A program made the position numbers and the translations under genes. From Vibrio sp. HB236076 (GTDB taxonomy: Bacteria; Pseudomonadota; Gammaproteobacteria; Enterobacterales; Vibrionaceae), in assembly GCF_040957575.1 (NCBI RefSeq), contig NZ_CP162602.1, forward strand, positions 1 through 64,000: DNA of 64,000 nucleotides, in the 5' to 3' direction. The notes beneath the pieces are model-generated. The model was not told the origin of the DNA. It did no database searches and was given only the letters and a program-made list of their open reading frames with translations. Below are positions 1 to 8,244 of this stretch, one piece after another (within the stretch, counting starts at the first letter, position 1; the number at the start of each line of letters is the position of its first letter).

Positions 1-525
1 ATGACTCAGACACTCTGTCCGTCGATTACCGGCAACTTGGAAGCCATTGAACAAGGTTTGGCGTTTTTTCAGCATTGCAAGCAAAGCGATTATACCTACA
101 GTGCCAAACCTTATGTCGATAGCAGCATGGGACAACATTTACGCCACATATTGGATCTCTATCGAGCGGTGATCAACGCCAACAACATCGGTGTTGTCGA
201 TTACGATGCTCGCCGCCGAGGCGCAAAAGTGGAAACCGACCTTGAAACCGGTGTAGAAGAATTGCATGAGATCAAAAACTGGCTGTTAGCGATAGACGAA
301 AAAAGCCTTGATGTTCCCTTGTCAATTTTATCCGAGGCCACCCTAGCCACTCAGCAAATTTGTGAGATGACGTCAAGTTTGCGACGCGAGCTCTTGTTTA
401 CCGCCAGTCACACCATTCATCATTATGCCATGATCAAAACCATTGGTAAGCACCGCAATATTGAGCTCAATGAAAGCTTTGGTTTTGCGCCGTCAACCTC
501 GACCTATTTAAGAGGCCGAGCTTAA
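1..525 (+). CDS. DinB-like four-helix protein
   Basis: A 174-residue protein whose ATG is the very first base of the window, so an upstream extension cannot be excluded. The fold looks like the DinB/YfiT metal-dependent family: a GQHLRH segment (His46, His49) and a SHTIHH segment (His137, His140, His141) are spaced as in the usual three-histidine metal site. Members of the superfamily are often thiol-dependent transferases or uncharacterised. No signal peptide or membrane segment is visible, so it should be cytoplasmic. The NRDE gene follows 27 bp downstream on the same strand, suggesting co-transcription. The substrate cannot be read from sequence. Confidence 0.7.
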   Translation: MTQTLCPSITGNLEAIEQGLAFFQHCKQSDYTYSAKPYVDSSMGQHLRHILDLYRAVINANNIGVVDYDARRRGAKVETDLETGVEELHEIKNWLLAIDEKSLDVPLSILSEATLATQQICEMTSSLRRELLFTASHTIHHYAMIKTIGKHRNIELNESFGFAPSTSTYLRGRA

Positions 526-552
526 TCGCCTTATAGCAAACAAGGATACAGT

Positions 553-1299
553 ATGTGTACAGCTTCCTGGCTAGTCGACAACGGCGCCTTTCATCTGTTT
601 TTTAATCGCGATGAACAGATTGATCGCGTTATTGCTACGCCACCAAACTACCACCAAAGCCCTGATGGCACGCAGTGGGTCATGCCAATTGACCCACAAG
701 GCGGCGGCAGTTGGATTGGTGTCAATGAATACGGTATTGCCCTGTGTTTACTCAACTTTTATCAGGGACAAACCCCGCAGGGCCCTTTGGTCAGTCGCGG
801 ACAATTAGTGAAAACCTTTATTCAACACCAGAGTGTCGATGGTTTGATCAAAGCATTTAAACAACTCGACTTATCACACTATGCGCCTTTTACCTTCGTG
901 CTGTTTGCCCCCACTCAAAGTCCGCTAGCTCACAACGTGAGAGCGATGCAATGGGATGGCCATAGTTTGTGTGACAGTGTCGCGGCGTCCCCCGTGAGCT
1001 CAAGCGGTTATCGATACGAAGAAGTGATCCAATTTCGCCGCCAACACTACACTCAACACGTGTTGCCTAACCCCACGGTCGCCGCGCATATTGACTTTCA
1101 CCGCCACCGCAGCGAGCTTAGCTATTTAGGCCCCAACCTGCAGCGAAATGACGCGAAAACCGTTAGTTTTACACACATTTGCATCGACCAATCTCATATC
1201 ACGATGGATTATCAAGATGCTGATAGCGAAGCAATAACCCGATGTTCAATGCGCCTTAAAAAGCACAAAGACACCGAAAAAAGACATGTTGTCGGCTAG
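553..1299 (+). CDS. NRDE-family protein (TANGO2-like)
   Basis: A 248-residue protein beginning Met-Cys, with the family-defining Asn-Arg-Asp-Glu motif at residues 18-21. The N-terminus (MCTASWLV) and the GGGSWIGVNEYG segment near residues 50-62 are typical of the NRDE/TANGO2 family, distantly related to Ntn-hydrolases with Cys2 as possible nucleophile. TANGO2 proteins have been linked to haem or lipid handling in eukaryotes; the bacterial role is not established. It follows the DinB-like gene closely and probably shares its transcript. No signal peptide is seen. Confidence 0.8.
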   Translation: MCTASWLVDNGAFHLFFNRDEQIDRVIATPPNYHQSPDGTQWVMPIDPQGGGSWIGVNEYGIALCLLNFYQGQTPQGPLVSRGQLVKTFIQHQSVDGLIKAFKQLDLSHYAPFTFVLFAPTQSPLAHNVRAMQWDGHSLCDSVAASPVSSSGYRYEEVIQFRRQHYTQHVLPNPTVAAHIDFHRHRSELSYLGPNLQRNDAKTVSFTHICIDQSHITMDYQDADSEAITRCSMRLKKHKDTEKRHVVG

Positions 1300-1365
1300 A
1301 GATGAAATATTTTTGCCCCTCCCCCTGTCCTTTATATTGAAATGACGAATTAAAAGGAAAAGACG

Positions 1366-1821
1366 ATGAGAAAATTTTGGCTTTTGGTATCCCTGTTGAT
1401 AACGCCCCTGATGTTTAGTTTATCCGCACACGCTCAGGACCCGGTCTACACCAGCTTTTTTAGCAGTAAAGCCGTTGGTGGTTATGATACGGTCGCTTAC
1501 TTTACCGAAAATAAGCCGGTCAAAGGGAGCGATCAATTCAAAACCCGCTACCAAGGGGCAGATTGGTATTTTTCCAGTCAAGAAAACCTCGACCTGTTTG
1601 TCAATAACCCAGACAAATACGCGCCTCAATACGGTGGCTATTGCGCTTGGGCGGTCGCGGCAAAAAATGACTTTGCCCCTGGCGATCCGCTGCATTGGCG
1701 TATTGTCGGTGATAAGCTTTATTTAAACTACGACCAAAGCGTTCAAGAGATGTGGAACAAAGACATCCCAGGATTTATTGCCCAAGCTGAGCAAAATTGG
1801 CCAGCGCTTATCAATCAATAA
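1366..1821 (+). CDS. Secreted YHS-domain protein
   Basis: A 151-residue protein with an obvious signal peptide (residues 1-23, ending SAHA), so periplasmic. The mature part is a YHS domain: VGGYDTVAYF near residues 37-46, ADWYFSSQENLDLF near 65-78, and YGGYCAWAVA near 89-98. YHS domains are thought to bind metals through such Cys/His patches; many secreted members are uncharacterised. A good ribosome-binding site (AAAAGG) precedes the ATG, and a strong intrinsic terminator follows at 1864-1898, so this gene ends its transcription unit. Confidence 0.85.
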   Translation: MRKFWLLVSLLITPLMFSLSAHAQDPVYTSFFSSKAVGGYDTVAYFTENKPVKGSDQFKTRYQGADWYFSSQENLDLFVNNPDKYAPQYGGYCAWAVAAKNDFAPGDPLHWRIVGDKLYLNYDQSVQEMWNKDIPGFIAQAEQNWPALINQ

Positions 1822-1863
1822 ATCGTGCACCACGCGGTAAGCCGAGTTGTTCAAGCCCTAACG

Positions 1864-1898
1864 AAACAGGCAGAGTACTTCACTCTGCCTGTTTTTTT
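1864..1898 (+). terminator. Intrinsic terminator after YHS gene
   Basis: A 13-bp perfect stem (1864-1876 with 1882-1894), loop ACTTC-like, running into seven T residues. It ends the plus-strand transcript of the first three genes. Confidence 0.9.
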
Positions 1899-1943
1899 AT
1901 GCGCTGTTTCTACCCGCGCCTTTCACTCATCACGACGGACAAT

Positions 1944-2720
1944 TTAAAGATCGCCGCCATAAATATCAAAGTTAAAGTATTTGTTGGCTATCTTGTCGTA
2001 AGTCCCATTGGCACGAATGGCTTTTATCGCTTGGTTAAATTGCTCAGCCAGCGCCTTATCTTGTTTGCGAAGTGCGAGCGCGGTGCCTTCACCGATATAG
2101 GCTTTATCCGTCACCGCTTGGCCTTTAAAAGCAAACTCTTGCCCTTCCGGTTTGGCCAAAAATGCCAACTCCAATTGATCGGCGTTGCCAAAGGTCACGT
2201 CCAAACGGCCATTTTGCATGTCGAGATACACTTCATCTTGACCGCTGTAGCGTTTGATGGTGGCCACATCAGCAAATTTGTCGGTGACGTAACGGTCGTG
2301 GATGGTCCCTTGCTGAACGCCGATGGTTTTGCCTGCTAACCCTTGGCTATCCATGGCAAAGTCGGCACTGGATTTGGCGACAAAACGCGCTGGGGTTTGG
2401 TAGTACTTATCGGTAAACAGCACTTTTTTCTTGCGATCTTCAGTGATGCGCATTGACGCCATGATCACATCGGCTTTACGAGAAAGAAGACTTGGGATCA
2501 AGGCATCCCAACCTTGGGACACCCAAGTACATTCGAGTTTTGCTTCTGCACACAAAGCATCTGCAATTTCAATATCAAAACCAACAGGGGTACCTTCGGC
2601 ATTTTTATAATTAAACGGAGGGTAGGTAAAATCCGAAGCTAAGCGTACTTCTTTTGCCATTACTACGTGGGAAGTCATCATGGCCAAACATGCCAGACCT
2701 AAGCTAAACGTTTTTTTCAT
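1944..2720 (-). CDS. Polar amino acid ABC transporter substrate-binding protein
   Basis: A periplasmic binding protein of the HisJ/ArgT/ArtJ (SBP_bac_3) family, 258 residues. I chose the start at 2720 because it gives a clean signal peptide (MKKTFSLGLACLAMMTSHVVMA) preceded by an AAGGATG ribosome site; a longer reading frame to 2903 would overlap the upstream gene. The mature start (VRLASDFTYPPFNY), the GFDIEIADALC segment and the end (FDIYGG) are typical of cationic amino-acid binders. It lies 4 bp after the HisC-like gene and is certainly co-transcribed with it. No permease or ATPase gene is adjacent, so it must use a transporter encoded elsewhere. Ligand (histidine, arginine or ornithine) is inference. 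Confidence 0.88.
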   Translation of the reverse strand: MKKTFSLGLACLAMMTSHVVMAKEVRLASDFTYPPFNYKNAEGTPVGFDIEIADALCAEAKLECTWVSQGWDALIPSLLSRKADVIMASMRITEDRKKKVLFTDKYYQTPARFVAKSSADFAMDSQGLAGKTIGVQQGTIHDRYVTDKFADVATIKRYSGQDEVYLDMQNGRLDVTFGNADQLELAFLAKPEGQEFAFKGQAVTDKAYIGEGTALALRKQDKALAEQFNQAIKAIRANGTYDKIANKYFNFDIYGGDL

Positions 2721-2724
2721 TTTT

Positions 2725-3831
2725 TCATCCTTGGTTTGTATTTTGAGATATTGTACTTTGAGATTGAGGGGTATATTGATCGATAAGATCAACCACTTTT
2801 TGCATGGTTTGTCGAGTGCCAATGGTGATCCTGACACAATGCTTAAGACTGTCTTCATGTGCTTGATTACGAGTAACCACACCGTGTTGTTTAAGGTAAT
2901 CAAACAGATCGAACTCAGGTTGAGTTTTCACTAACACAAAGTTGGTTGCACTTGGGTAGACGCGTTCAATAAACCCATAGTTCGAAAGTTGTTCGGCAAA
3001 CCAATCGCGTGTCTCAATCAAGCTATCAACCCCGGTTTGCATCTTGGTTAAACCCTGCTCAGACAGAGCGTTTAACACCAGTTCACAACTTGGGTCTGGC
3101 ATTGGATAAGGCGGTACTAAACGCTTTACGATGTCCATGACCTCAGGGTTGGCAAGAATAAAACCGCAGCGAACCGCCGCCAAACCAAAGGCTTTTGACA
3201 AGGTGCGAATGATCACCAAATTGGGGTATTCCTCAAGCAGATCAGCAAAGGAAGCGTCGGGTTGATATTCAATATACGCTTCATCGATAACCACTAACGT
3301 CTGCTCTTTAGTATGCTCAAGCAAGGTCGTCACTTGCGCTTTATCGAGCACTTGTCCGGTTGGGTTGTTTGGCGAGCATAAAAACACTACGTTGGCTTCA
3401 ACGCTGGCCTCAATTAACGCTTCTAAGGGAAGCGCAAAGTCCGCTCCCTGCAAAGGCAAGGCCAAGGTTTGTACCAATGAAGCCTCGGCACAAAATTGAT
3501 ACATGGCATAGGTTGGCGTACAAATCGCAATCTTATCCTTACCGGGCTGGCAAAATGCACGGGTGATCAAATCAATGGCTTCATCAGCGCCGCGCACCGC
3601 TAACACCTCGGCTTGGGTGTTGGCATAGGCCTGATAAGCGGCTGCAACTTGGCCTGGCAAAAAGTCCGGGTAGCGATGGTATTGGCCGGCGTCTTGAGTG
3701 TACGCTATAGCCTGCTCTAACTCATTGGCATTTAACCAAATATCACCATGGCCCCCTATGCGACGAGCAGACTGGTAAGGTATTAATTTTTTTATCGACT
3801 CAGGGACGATAGCATCGATTAGACGTGACAT
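2725..3831 (-). CDS. hisC: Histidinol-phosphate aminotransferase-like PLP enzyme
   Basis: A 368-residue class I/II aminotransferase of the short proteobacterial HisC type. Visible landmarks are SPNNPTG (residues 153-159), DEAY (183-186) and the PLP lysine in LSKAFG (Lys213). HisC converts imidazole-acetol phosphate and glutamate to histidinol phosphate; relatives act on aromatic or other amino acids. It is not in a histidine operon: its partner is an amino-acid-binding protein 4 bp downstream and its divergent neighbour is a LysR regulator. That context suggests a second HisC paralogue used in amino-acid uptake or catabolism rather than biosynthesis. The gene symbol names the family, not a proven role. 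Confidence 0.8.
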   Translation of the reverse strand: MSRLIDAIVPESIKKLIPYQSARRIGGHGDIWLNANELEQAIAYTQDAGQYHRYPDFLPGQVAAAYQAYANTQAEVLAVRGADEAIDLITRAFCQPGKDKIAICTPTYAMYQFCAEASLVQTLALPLQGADFALPLEALIEASVEANVVFLCSPNNPTGQVLDKAQVTTLLEHTKEQTLVVIDEAYIEYQPDASFADLLEEYPNLVIIRTLSKAFGLAAVRCGFILANPEVMDIVKRLVPPYPMPDPSCELVLNALSEQGLTKMQTGVDSLIETRDWFAEQLSNYGFIERVYPSATNFVLVKTQPEFDLFDYLKQHGVVTRNQAHEDSLKHCVRITIGTRQTMQKVVDLIDQYTPQSQSTISQNTNQG

Positions 3832-3913
3832 TCACACCTCATAAAATACAAACAACTTTGAACAGCACGCATAGTTTTTTACACAAAATCTGTTTTTATG
3901 CACTAATTGTCAA

Positions 3914-3935
3914 AATGATTAATTAATAAATCATT
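3914..3935. promoter_or_regulatory. Inverted repeat in hisC/LysR divergent promoter
   Basis: AATGATT and AATCATT are perfect 7-bp inverted half-sites separated by 8 bp in the AT-rich spacer between two divergent genes. This is a reasonable operator candidate for the adjacent LysR protein, but unproven. Confidence 0.4.
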
Positions 3936-3996
3936 CAATCAAAAAGTATTTGCAAAATGAATCGAAATAAAAGCATACTTGTCATGATAAAAACTC

Positions 3997-4905
3997 ATGG
4001 CTATTAGTATGTCTCTTCCCTCGACAAAAGCACTGCAAATTTTTTTGGCGACCGCGCACCATTTAAGCTTTACTCGCGCCGCTCGTGATCTGCACTTAAC
4101 TCAAGGGGCGGTCAGTCGTCAGATCATTTCATTAGAAGAAAAACTGGCGGTCAAACTGTTTTATCGCCACGCTCGAGGCTTGAGTTTAACCCCCAACGGT
4201 CAAATCCTCGTGCCCAAAGCCCAAGCCTTGATTGAGCAATTACAACAAACCGTTATTGAAGTGGCTCGTAACCACTCAACACTGCGCATCAACACGCCAA
4301 GTTGCGTGACCTCATGGCTGCTCGATAAATTAATGCACTTTCAACAAGCTCACCCAGAAATCGACGTTGAGTTAACCTCGACCATCAGTCATCAAACCGA
4401 GAGTAACTATCACGCCTTTGACATCGTCATCCTCTACGCCGAACAGCCCAAGTTACCCGGTATTGACTGTTTTTCTCTGTTTGCCGAGCAATTAACGCCG
4501 CTGTGTAGCCCTGAGTTGTGGCACAGTCGCTATGACCGCGACCACGCCCCACAAGCCGATGCCTTAACACACTTTGCTTGGCTGCACGCCAACCCGATGC
4601 AAAGCGATTGGTCTTTGTGGTTAAACGCGGTCAGTCAAACCAAGTTGGCCAGTAAAACCAACCAGCATTTCGCCACCCTAGACCAAGCCATGCAAGCGGC
4701 TCAACAAGGCTTTGGCATTGCGGTTGGCGACATTACCCTTGCCAAACAAGACATGAAATTAAAGCGTTTATTACAGCCTTTCGACACCGTCGTCCCTTCA
4801 GGGAAACATTATTATTTTAGCTATCCTGAACACATGGATAACCCTTCACTGTTTCTCTTGCGCGATTGGCTGCTTAATGAGAGCCGATACGACGGATGCC
4901 CTTAG
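3997..4905 (+). CDS. LysR-family transcriptional regulator (GcvA-like)
   Basis: A 302-residue LysR protein. The N-terminal winged helix is clear: FLATAHHLSFTRAARDLHLTQGAVSRQIISLEEKL near residues 14-48, with the GcvA-type 'TQGAVSRQI' recognition helix, followed by a LysR substrate-binding domain to the C-terminus. It is transcribed away from the hisC-like/binding-protein pair, with 165 bp between the starts, so it most likely controls that pair and itself. The start may be 3997 or Met5 at 4009; neither has a strong ribosome site. Effector unknown. Confidence 0.88.
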   Translation: MAISMSLPSTKALQIFLATAHHLSFTRAARDLHLTQGAVSRQIISLEEKLAVKLFYRHARGLSLTPNGQILVPKAQALIEQLQQTVIEVARNHSTLRINTPSCVTSWLLDKLMHFQQAHPEIDVELTSTISHQTESNYHAFDIVILYAEQPKLPGIDCFSLFAEQLTPLCSPELWHSRYDRDHAPQADALTHFAWLHANPMQSDWSLWLNAVSQTKLASKTNQHFATLDQAMQAAQQGFGIAVGDITLAKQDMKLKRLLQPFDTVVPSGKHYYFSYPEHMDNPSLFLLRDWLLNESRYDGCP

Positions 4906-4959
4906 GGTACGATCAGAGCTGGCAACACCTTGGTGCGGCCTGGGTTTCACCGACGACCT

Positions 4960-5847
4960 TTATCGTTGACGAATGAGGTTGAGCAAGGTTTGACGGGCGT
5001 GAGAAACGCGTACTTGACGAAGTGCACTTGGCAGCCAAATAAGGAAATAATCAATTTCGTGAGTGCCATGAGGTGAAGGGAGTTCCACCAAGTCACCATT
5101 TTTAATTTGCTCACGACATAGAAAATCTGGCATCACCGACCACCCAAAGCCCTGAATTAAGATGTTGCGCTGGGCACGAAAGTCAAGGTTGACAAGACTA
5201 GGGGTTAAGCTTTCGAGCGAGAGTTTGTTTTTTTTCAGCCAGGTTTCAATCAAGCTCAACTCCAAGTTATAAGACAGTAAATGCTCTTCACTCAAGCCTT
5301 GCGCAAGACTCTTCGCCCCTGCGATCCTCTCTGCCACCGCCTTAGAGGCCACAGGCAAGACACGACTCGTGTAAATACGTTCACTGCGCAATCGTTCATC
5401 GAGCACCGGATAAGCGGTAATACCCAAATCGCAATGACCTTCTAACAACATATTCTTGATCATGATACCGGTTTCGCTGTGCATGCGTACTTTCATGCCC
5501 GACGTCAATAAAGGCAATAATGGCTCACTTAAAATTTCAGCCATGAAATCCGCGTGGCCAACAATCTGTAATACTCCGGAAAGATCCATCGAGCGCGAGC
5601 GGGCGTTGGCAAGCGCCGCTTCGGCCATATCCAATTTATCACCGATGTCAAAGGCCAGCTCTTTGCCCGCGGCGGTCGGCTCTACCCCTGAGCTGGTGCG
5701 TTCAAATAACGGTTTACCCACGGCGATTTCTAAGCCGGTAATGTGTTGCGACACCGCAGGTTGAGTCAGATTTAACGCTTTGGCCGCGCGGCTCAGCGAC
5801 CGTTGTCGGTACACCTCAATAAAGCTTCTCATTCTTACTAATGACAT
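4960..5847 (-). CDS. LysR-family transcriptional regulator
   Basis: A 295-residue LysR protein with the HTH at residues 3-60 (SLSRAAKALNLTQPAVSQHITGLE) and a substrate-binding domain after about residue 90. It is divergent from the aldehyde dehydrogenase gene, separated by 147 bp that contain a perfect inverted repeat at 5907-5932, so it is the likely regulator of the aldehyde dehydrogenase/DJ-1 genes. It is convergent with the neighbouring LysR gene and not in its operon. The inducer is probably an aromatic aldehyde or acid if the target assignment is right; that is inference. Confidence 0.88.
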   Translation of the reverse strand: MSLVRMRSFIEVYRQRSLSRAAKALNLTQPAVSQHITGLEIAVGKPLFERTSSGVEPTAAGKELAFDIGDKLDMAEAALANARSRSMDLSGVLQIVGHADFMAEILSEPLLPLLTSGMKVRMHSETGIMIKNMLLEGHCDLGITAYPVLDERLRSERIYTSRVLPVASKAVAERIAGAKSLAQGLSEEHLLSYNLELSLIETWLKKNKLSLESLTPSLVNLDFRAQRNILIQGFGWSVMPDFLCREQIKNGDLVELPSPHGTHEIDYFLIWLPSALRQVRVSHARQTLLNLIRQR

Positions 5848-5906
5848 GGTTTCGCCTATAAATATTTTTATACCCTCTACAAAATAGCATAATTACCCGC
5901 CAATAC

Positions 5907-5932
5907 CGATATTGAGTAACATGCCAATATCG
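5907..5932. promoter_or_regulatory. Candidate LysR operator
   Basis: CGATATTG and CAATATCG form a perfect 8-bp inverted repeat with a 10-bp spacer, in the divergent promoter region between the LysR gene and the aldehyde dehydrogenase. Spacing and position fit a LysR recognition site. Confidence 0.5.
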
Positions 5933-5994
5933 AAAACGAGTTGTGTGACAAAGCTAACGCCATTTTTTGCTCATTCCGTCTTACAGGAGGCCAT

Positions 5995-7413
5995 ATGTCC
6001 AGCACTGACAATCAATCACAGTTACGCTCTATTCTGAAGTCAATGAAAAAGCAACAAATCAACAACGGCCCCGCTTCCATCGCGCTGCGCCAAGATCGAT
6101 TGGCACGCAGCATGGCCTTAATTGCAGACAACCACCAAGCGCTTACCGAAGCAATCAGCCAAGACTTTGGTCATCGCAGTGCATACCAAACTGGCGCTGC
6201 CGACTTGCTCGGTACCATTAATTTATTGCAACACGCCAGCGATAACCTAGCCGACTGGATGCAACCTGAGCGAGTTGAAGCGCCAGCACCGGGTATGCAG
6301 ACTGCAGTGCAGTACCAACCCCTTGGTGTGGTCGGTGTCATCAGCCCTTGGAATTTTCCAATCAACCTGGCTTTTGGTCCACTGGCCAGTGTTTTTGCGG
6401 CCGGTAACACCGCCATGTTAAAACCGTCGGAGTTAACCCCGAAAACCTCACAACTCTTGGCTGAACTGGTTGGTCGTTACTTCGGTCCAGAAGAGTTGAC
6501 CGTGGTCCTTGGCGATGCCGAGGTCGGGCAAGCGTTCAGCGCGCTACCTTTTGATCATTTGATCTTCACCGGCAGCACCGCCGTGGGCAAACACGTCATG
6601 CGCGCAGCGGCAGAACATTTAGTGCCTGTGACCTTAGAGCTGGGCGGTAAATCGCCGGTTGTGGTCGCTAAAGATGCAGATCTCACCAAAGCCGTCGAGC
6701 GCACCTTAACGGTGAAAGCCTTTAACGCCGGTCAAATTTGTATTTCGCCAGACTACTTGATCTTAGCTGAGTCGCAACGCGAGGCCTTCGTCGACCAAGC
6801 CCGTCAGTTTATGGCAGGTTCATTCCCAACCATTTATGACAACCCAGATTACACAGCGATCATCAATGAGCGTCATTTCAATCGCTTAGTGGGTTTACTG
6901 GACGATGCCAAAGCCAAAGGGGCCACCCTAGTTAAATTAGCCGCGGACGATGAGCCAGCCTATGACGCACAACGCCGTAAGGTGGCACCGCATTTAGTCT
7001 TAGATGTGAATGATGACATGGCCATTATGCAAGAAGAGATCTTTGGTCCATTACTGCCGGTGAAAACGTATCAAGACGAGCAAGAAGCGATCACGTACGT
7101 CAATGCTCACCCTCGACCACTGGCGGCTTACTTTTTCAGTGAGTCTGAGCAGAATCAACAACACTTTGCCAATCACACTACCTCAGGAGCTCTGGTGGTT
7201 AACGATGTGATGACCCATGTCAGCATCGAAAATTTACCGTTTGGCGGTGTAGGTCCATCAGGCATGGGGGCTTATCACGGTATTTATGGTTTCCGTCAGT
7301 TTTCACATGCAAAACCGGTTGTAATCCAAAGCGAACAAGCCGAGTCTAGCCAACGTCTGCGCGCGCCTTACCAAGAAAAACTCACTGCGTTGAACGCTTT
7401 TTTCCAAAGCTGA
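5995..7413 (+). CDS. Coniferyl-type aldehyde dehydrogenase
   Basis: An NAD(P)-dependent aldehyde dehydrogenase of 472 residues. I set the start at the ATG at 5995, which has a perfect AGGAGG at 5985-5990; the frame stays open upstream only from a TTG. The fold landmarks are present: SPWNFP (118-123), FTGST (191-195), general base Glu215 in LELGG and catalytic Cys249 in FNAGQICISPDY. The 'SPDY' after the cysteine and the length match the CalB (coniferyl aldehyde dehydrogenase) branch, which oxidises bulky or aromatic aldehydes. It is followed 36 bp later by a DJ-1-like gene, and is likely controlled by the divergent LysR protein. Confidence 0.88.
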   Translation: MSSTDNQSQLRSILKSMKKQQINNGPASIALRQDRLARSMALIADNHQALTEAISQDFGHRSAYQTGAADLLGTINLLQHASDNLADWMQPERVEAPAPGMQTAVQYQPLGVVGVISPWNFPINLAFGPLASVFAAGNTAMLKPSELTPKTSQLLAELVGRYFGPEELTVVLGDAEVGQAFSALPFDHLIFTGSTAVGKHVMRAAAEHLVPVTLELGGKSPVVVAKDADLTKAVERTLTVKAFNAGQICISPDYLILAESQREAFVDQARQFMAGSFPTIYDNPDYTAIINERHFNRLVGLLDDAKAKGATLVKLAADDEPAYDAQRRKVAPHLVLDVNDDMAIMQEEIFGPLLPVKTYQDEQEAITYVNAHPRPLAAYFFSESEQNQQHFANHTTSGALVVNDVMTHVSIENLPFGGVGPSGMGAYHGIYGFRQFSHAKPVVIQSEQAESSQRLRAPYQEKLTALNAFFQS

Positions 7414-7449
7414 ATCAAGTCTTACCAACCCTACATTTAGGAGTGTTAA

Positions 7450-8127
7450 ATGAAGATTTTAATGGTACTAACGTCACACGATAAACTGGGCGATACCGGA
7501 GAAAAAACCGGCTTTTGGCTAGAAGAGTTTGCCGCGCCGTATTATCAGTTTCTCGATGCAGGCAGCGAGATTACTTTGGCTTCACCGCTTGGTGGTCAGC
7601 CCCCTTTAGACCCGAATAGTGAGCTAGAGGATTTTCAAACGCCAGCGACCGAGCGCTTCAACCAAGACCCACAAGCACAAGCGGTTTTGGCGAACACGGT
7701 CAAACTCGAGACCATCAATAGCGAAGACTTTGACGCGGTATTCTACCCTGGCGGTCATGGCCCATTGTGGGATTTAACGTCCTCAGCCACCTCAATTGCC
7801 TTGATCGAATCGTTCGAGCGAGCCCAAAAACCCATCAGCTTTGTGTGTCATGCGCCAGCGGTACTTAAAGACGTGAAAGCCGCTAATGGCGATGTATTGA
7901 TCAAAGGGCGCAAGGTCACCGGCTTTACCAATGGTGAAGAAGCCGGCGTAGGGCTGACTGACGTGGTGCCGTTTTTGATTGAAGACGAATTCATTCGACT
8001 GGGCGCCGATTACCAAAAATCTGACGACTGGAGTGAGTTTGTGGTTGAAGACGGTCTGTTGATCACCGGTCAAAACCCAGCCAGTTCCGAGGCCGTTGCC
8101 AAAGCGCTGCTCAAGCGTTTGTCGTAA
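7450..8127 (+). CDS. DJ-1/PfpI-family protein (class I glutamine amidotransferase-like)
   Basis: A 225-residue member of the DJ-1/PfpI superfamily. The nucleophile elbow is intact: FVCHAPAVL with Cys133-His134, and a conserved Glu in FWLEEFAAP near residues 22-30. PGGHGPLWDL (100-109) is also typical of the Hsp31-like/ThiJ branch. Such proteins act as glyoxalases, deglycases or chaperones. A ribosome site AGGAG sits just before the ATG. It is in the same orientation as and close behind the aldehyde dehydrogenase, so joint handling of reactive carbonyls is plausible. The ORF ends before a large hairpin at 8190-8221. Confidence 0.88.
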   Translation: MKILMVLTSHDKLGDTGEKTGFWLEEFAAPYYQFLDAGSEITLASPLGGQPPLDPNSELEDFQTPATERFNQDPQAQAVLANTVKLETINSEDFDAVFYPGGHGPLWDLTSSATSIALIESFERAQKPISFVCHAPAVLKDVKAANGDVLIKGRKVTGFTNGEEAGVGLTDVVPFLIEDEFIRLGADYQKSDDWSEFVVEDGLLITGQNPASSEAVAKALLKRLS

Positions 8128-8189
8128 GTGGCTTTGACTCGCACTATCGTTTAGTGCTCGCCAAACTCACTATTTGAAATAAACCCATC

Positions 8190-8221
8190 CTGCCCTAGTC
8201 AGCACGCACTGACTAGGGCAG
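8190..8221. repeat. 13-bp perfect hairpin between DJ-1 and HlyD genes
   Basis: A 13-bp perfect inverted repeat (8190-8202 with 8209-8221) with a 6-nt loop. There is no following T run, so it is not a standard terminator. It ends 24 bp before the HlyD start and could be a transcript end structure or an operator. Confidence 0.6.
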
Positions 8222-8244
8222 TAATAGTTAAATAAGAAAACTGA

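Noticed and set aside
1797..2339. 180-codon plus-strand frame antisense to the binding-protein gene
   Set aside because: It lies across a terminator and inside a well-supported minus-strand gene; the translated sequence has no family features.
5941..5994. Longer aldehyde dehydrogenase start at a TTG
   Set aside because: The ATG at 5995 has a perfect AGGAGG and matches the family N-terminus; the extension is not conserved in character.
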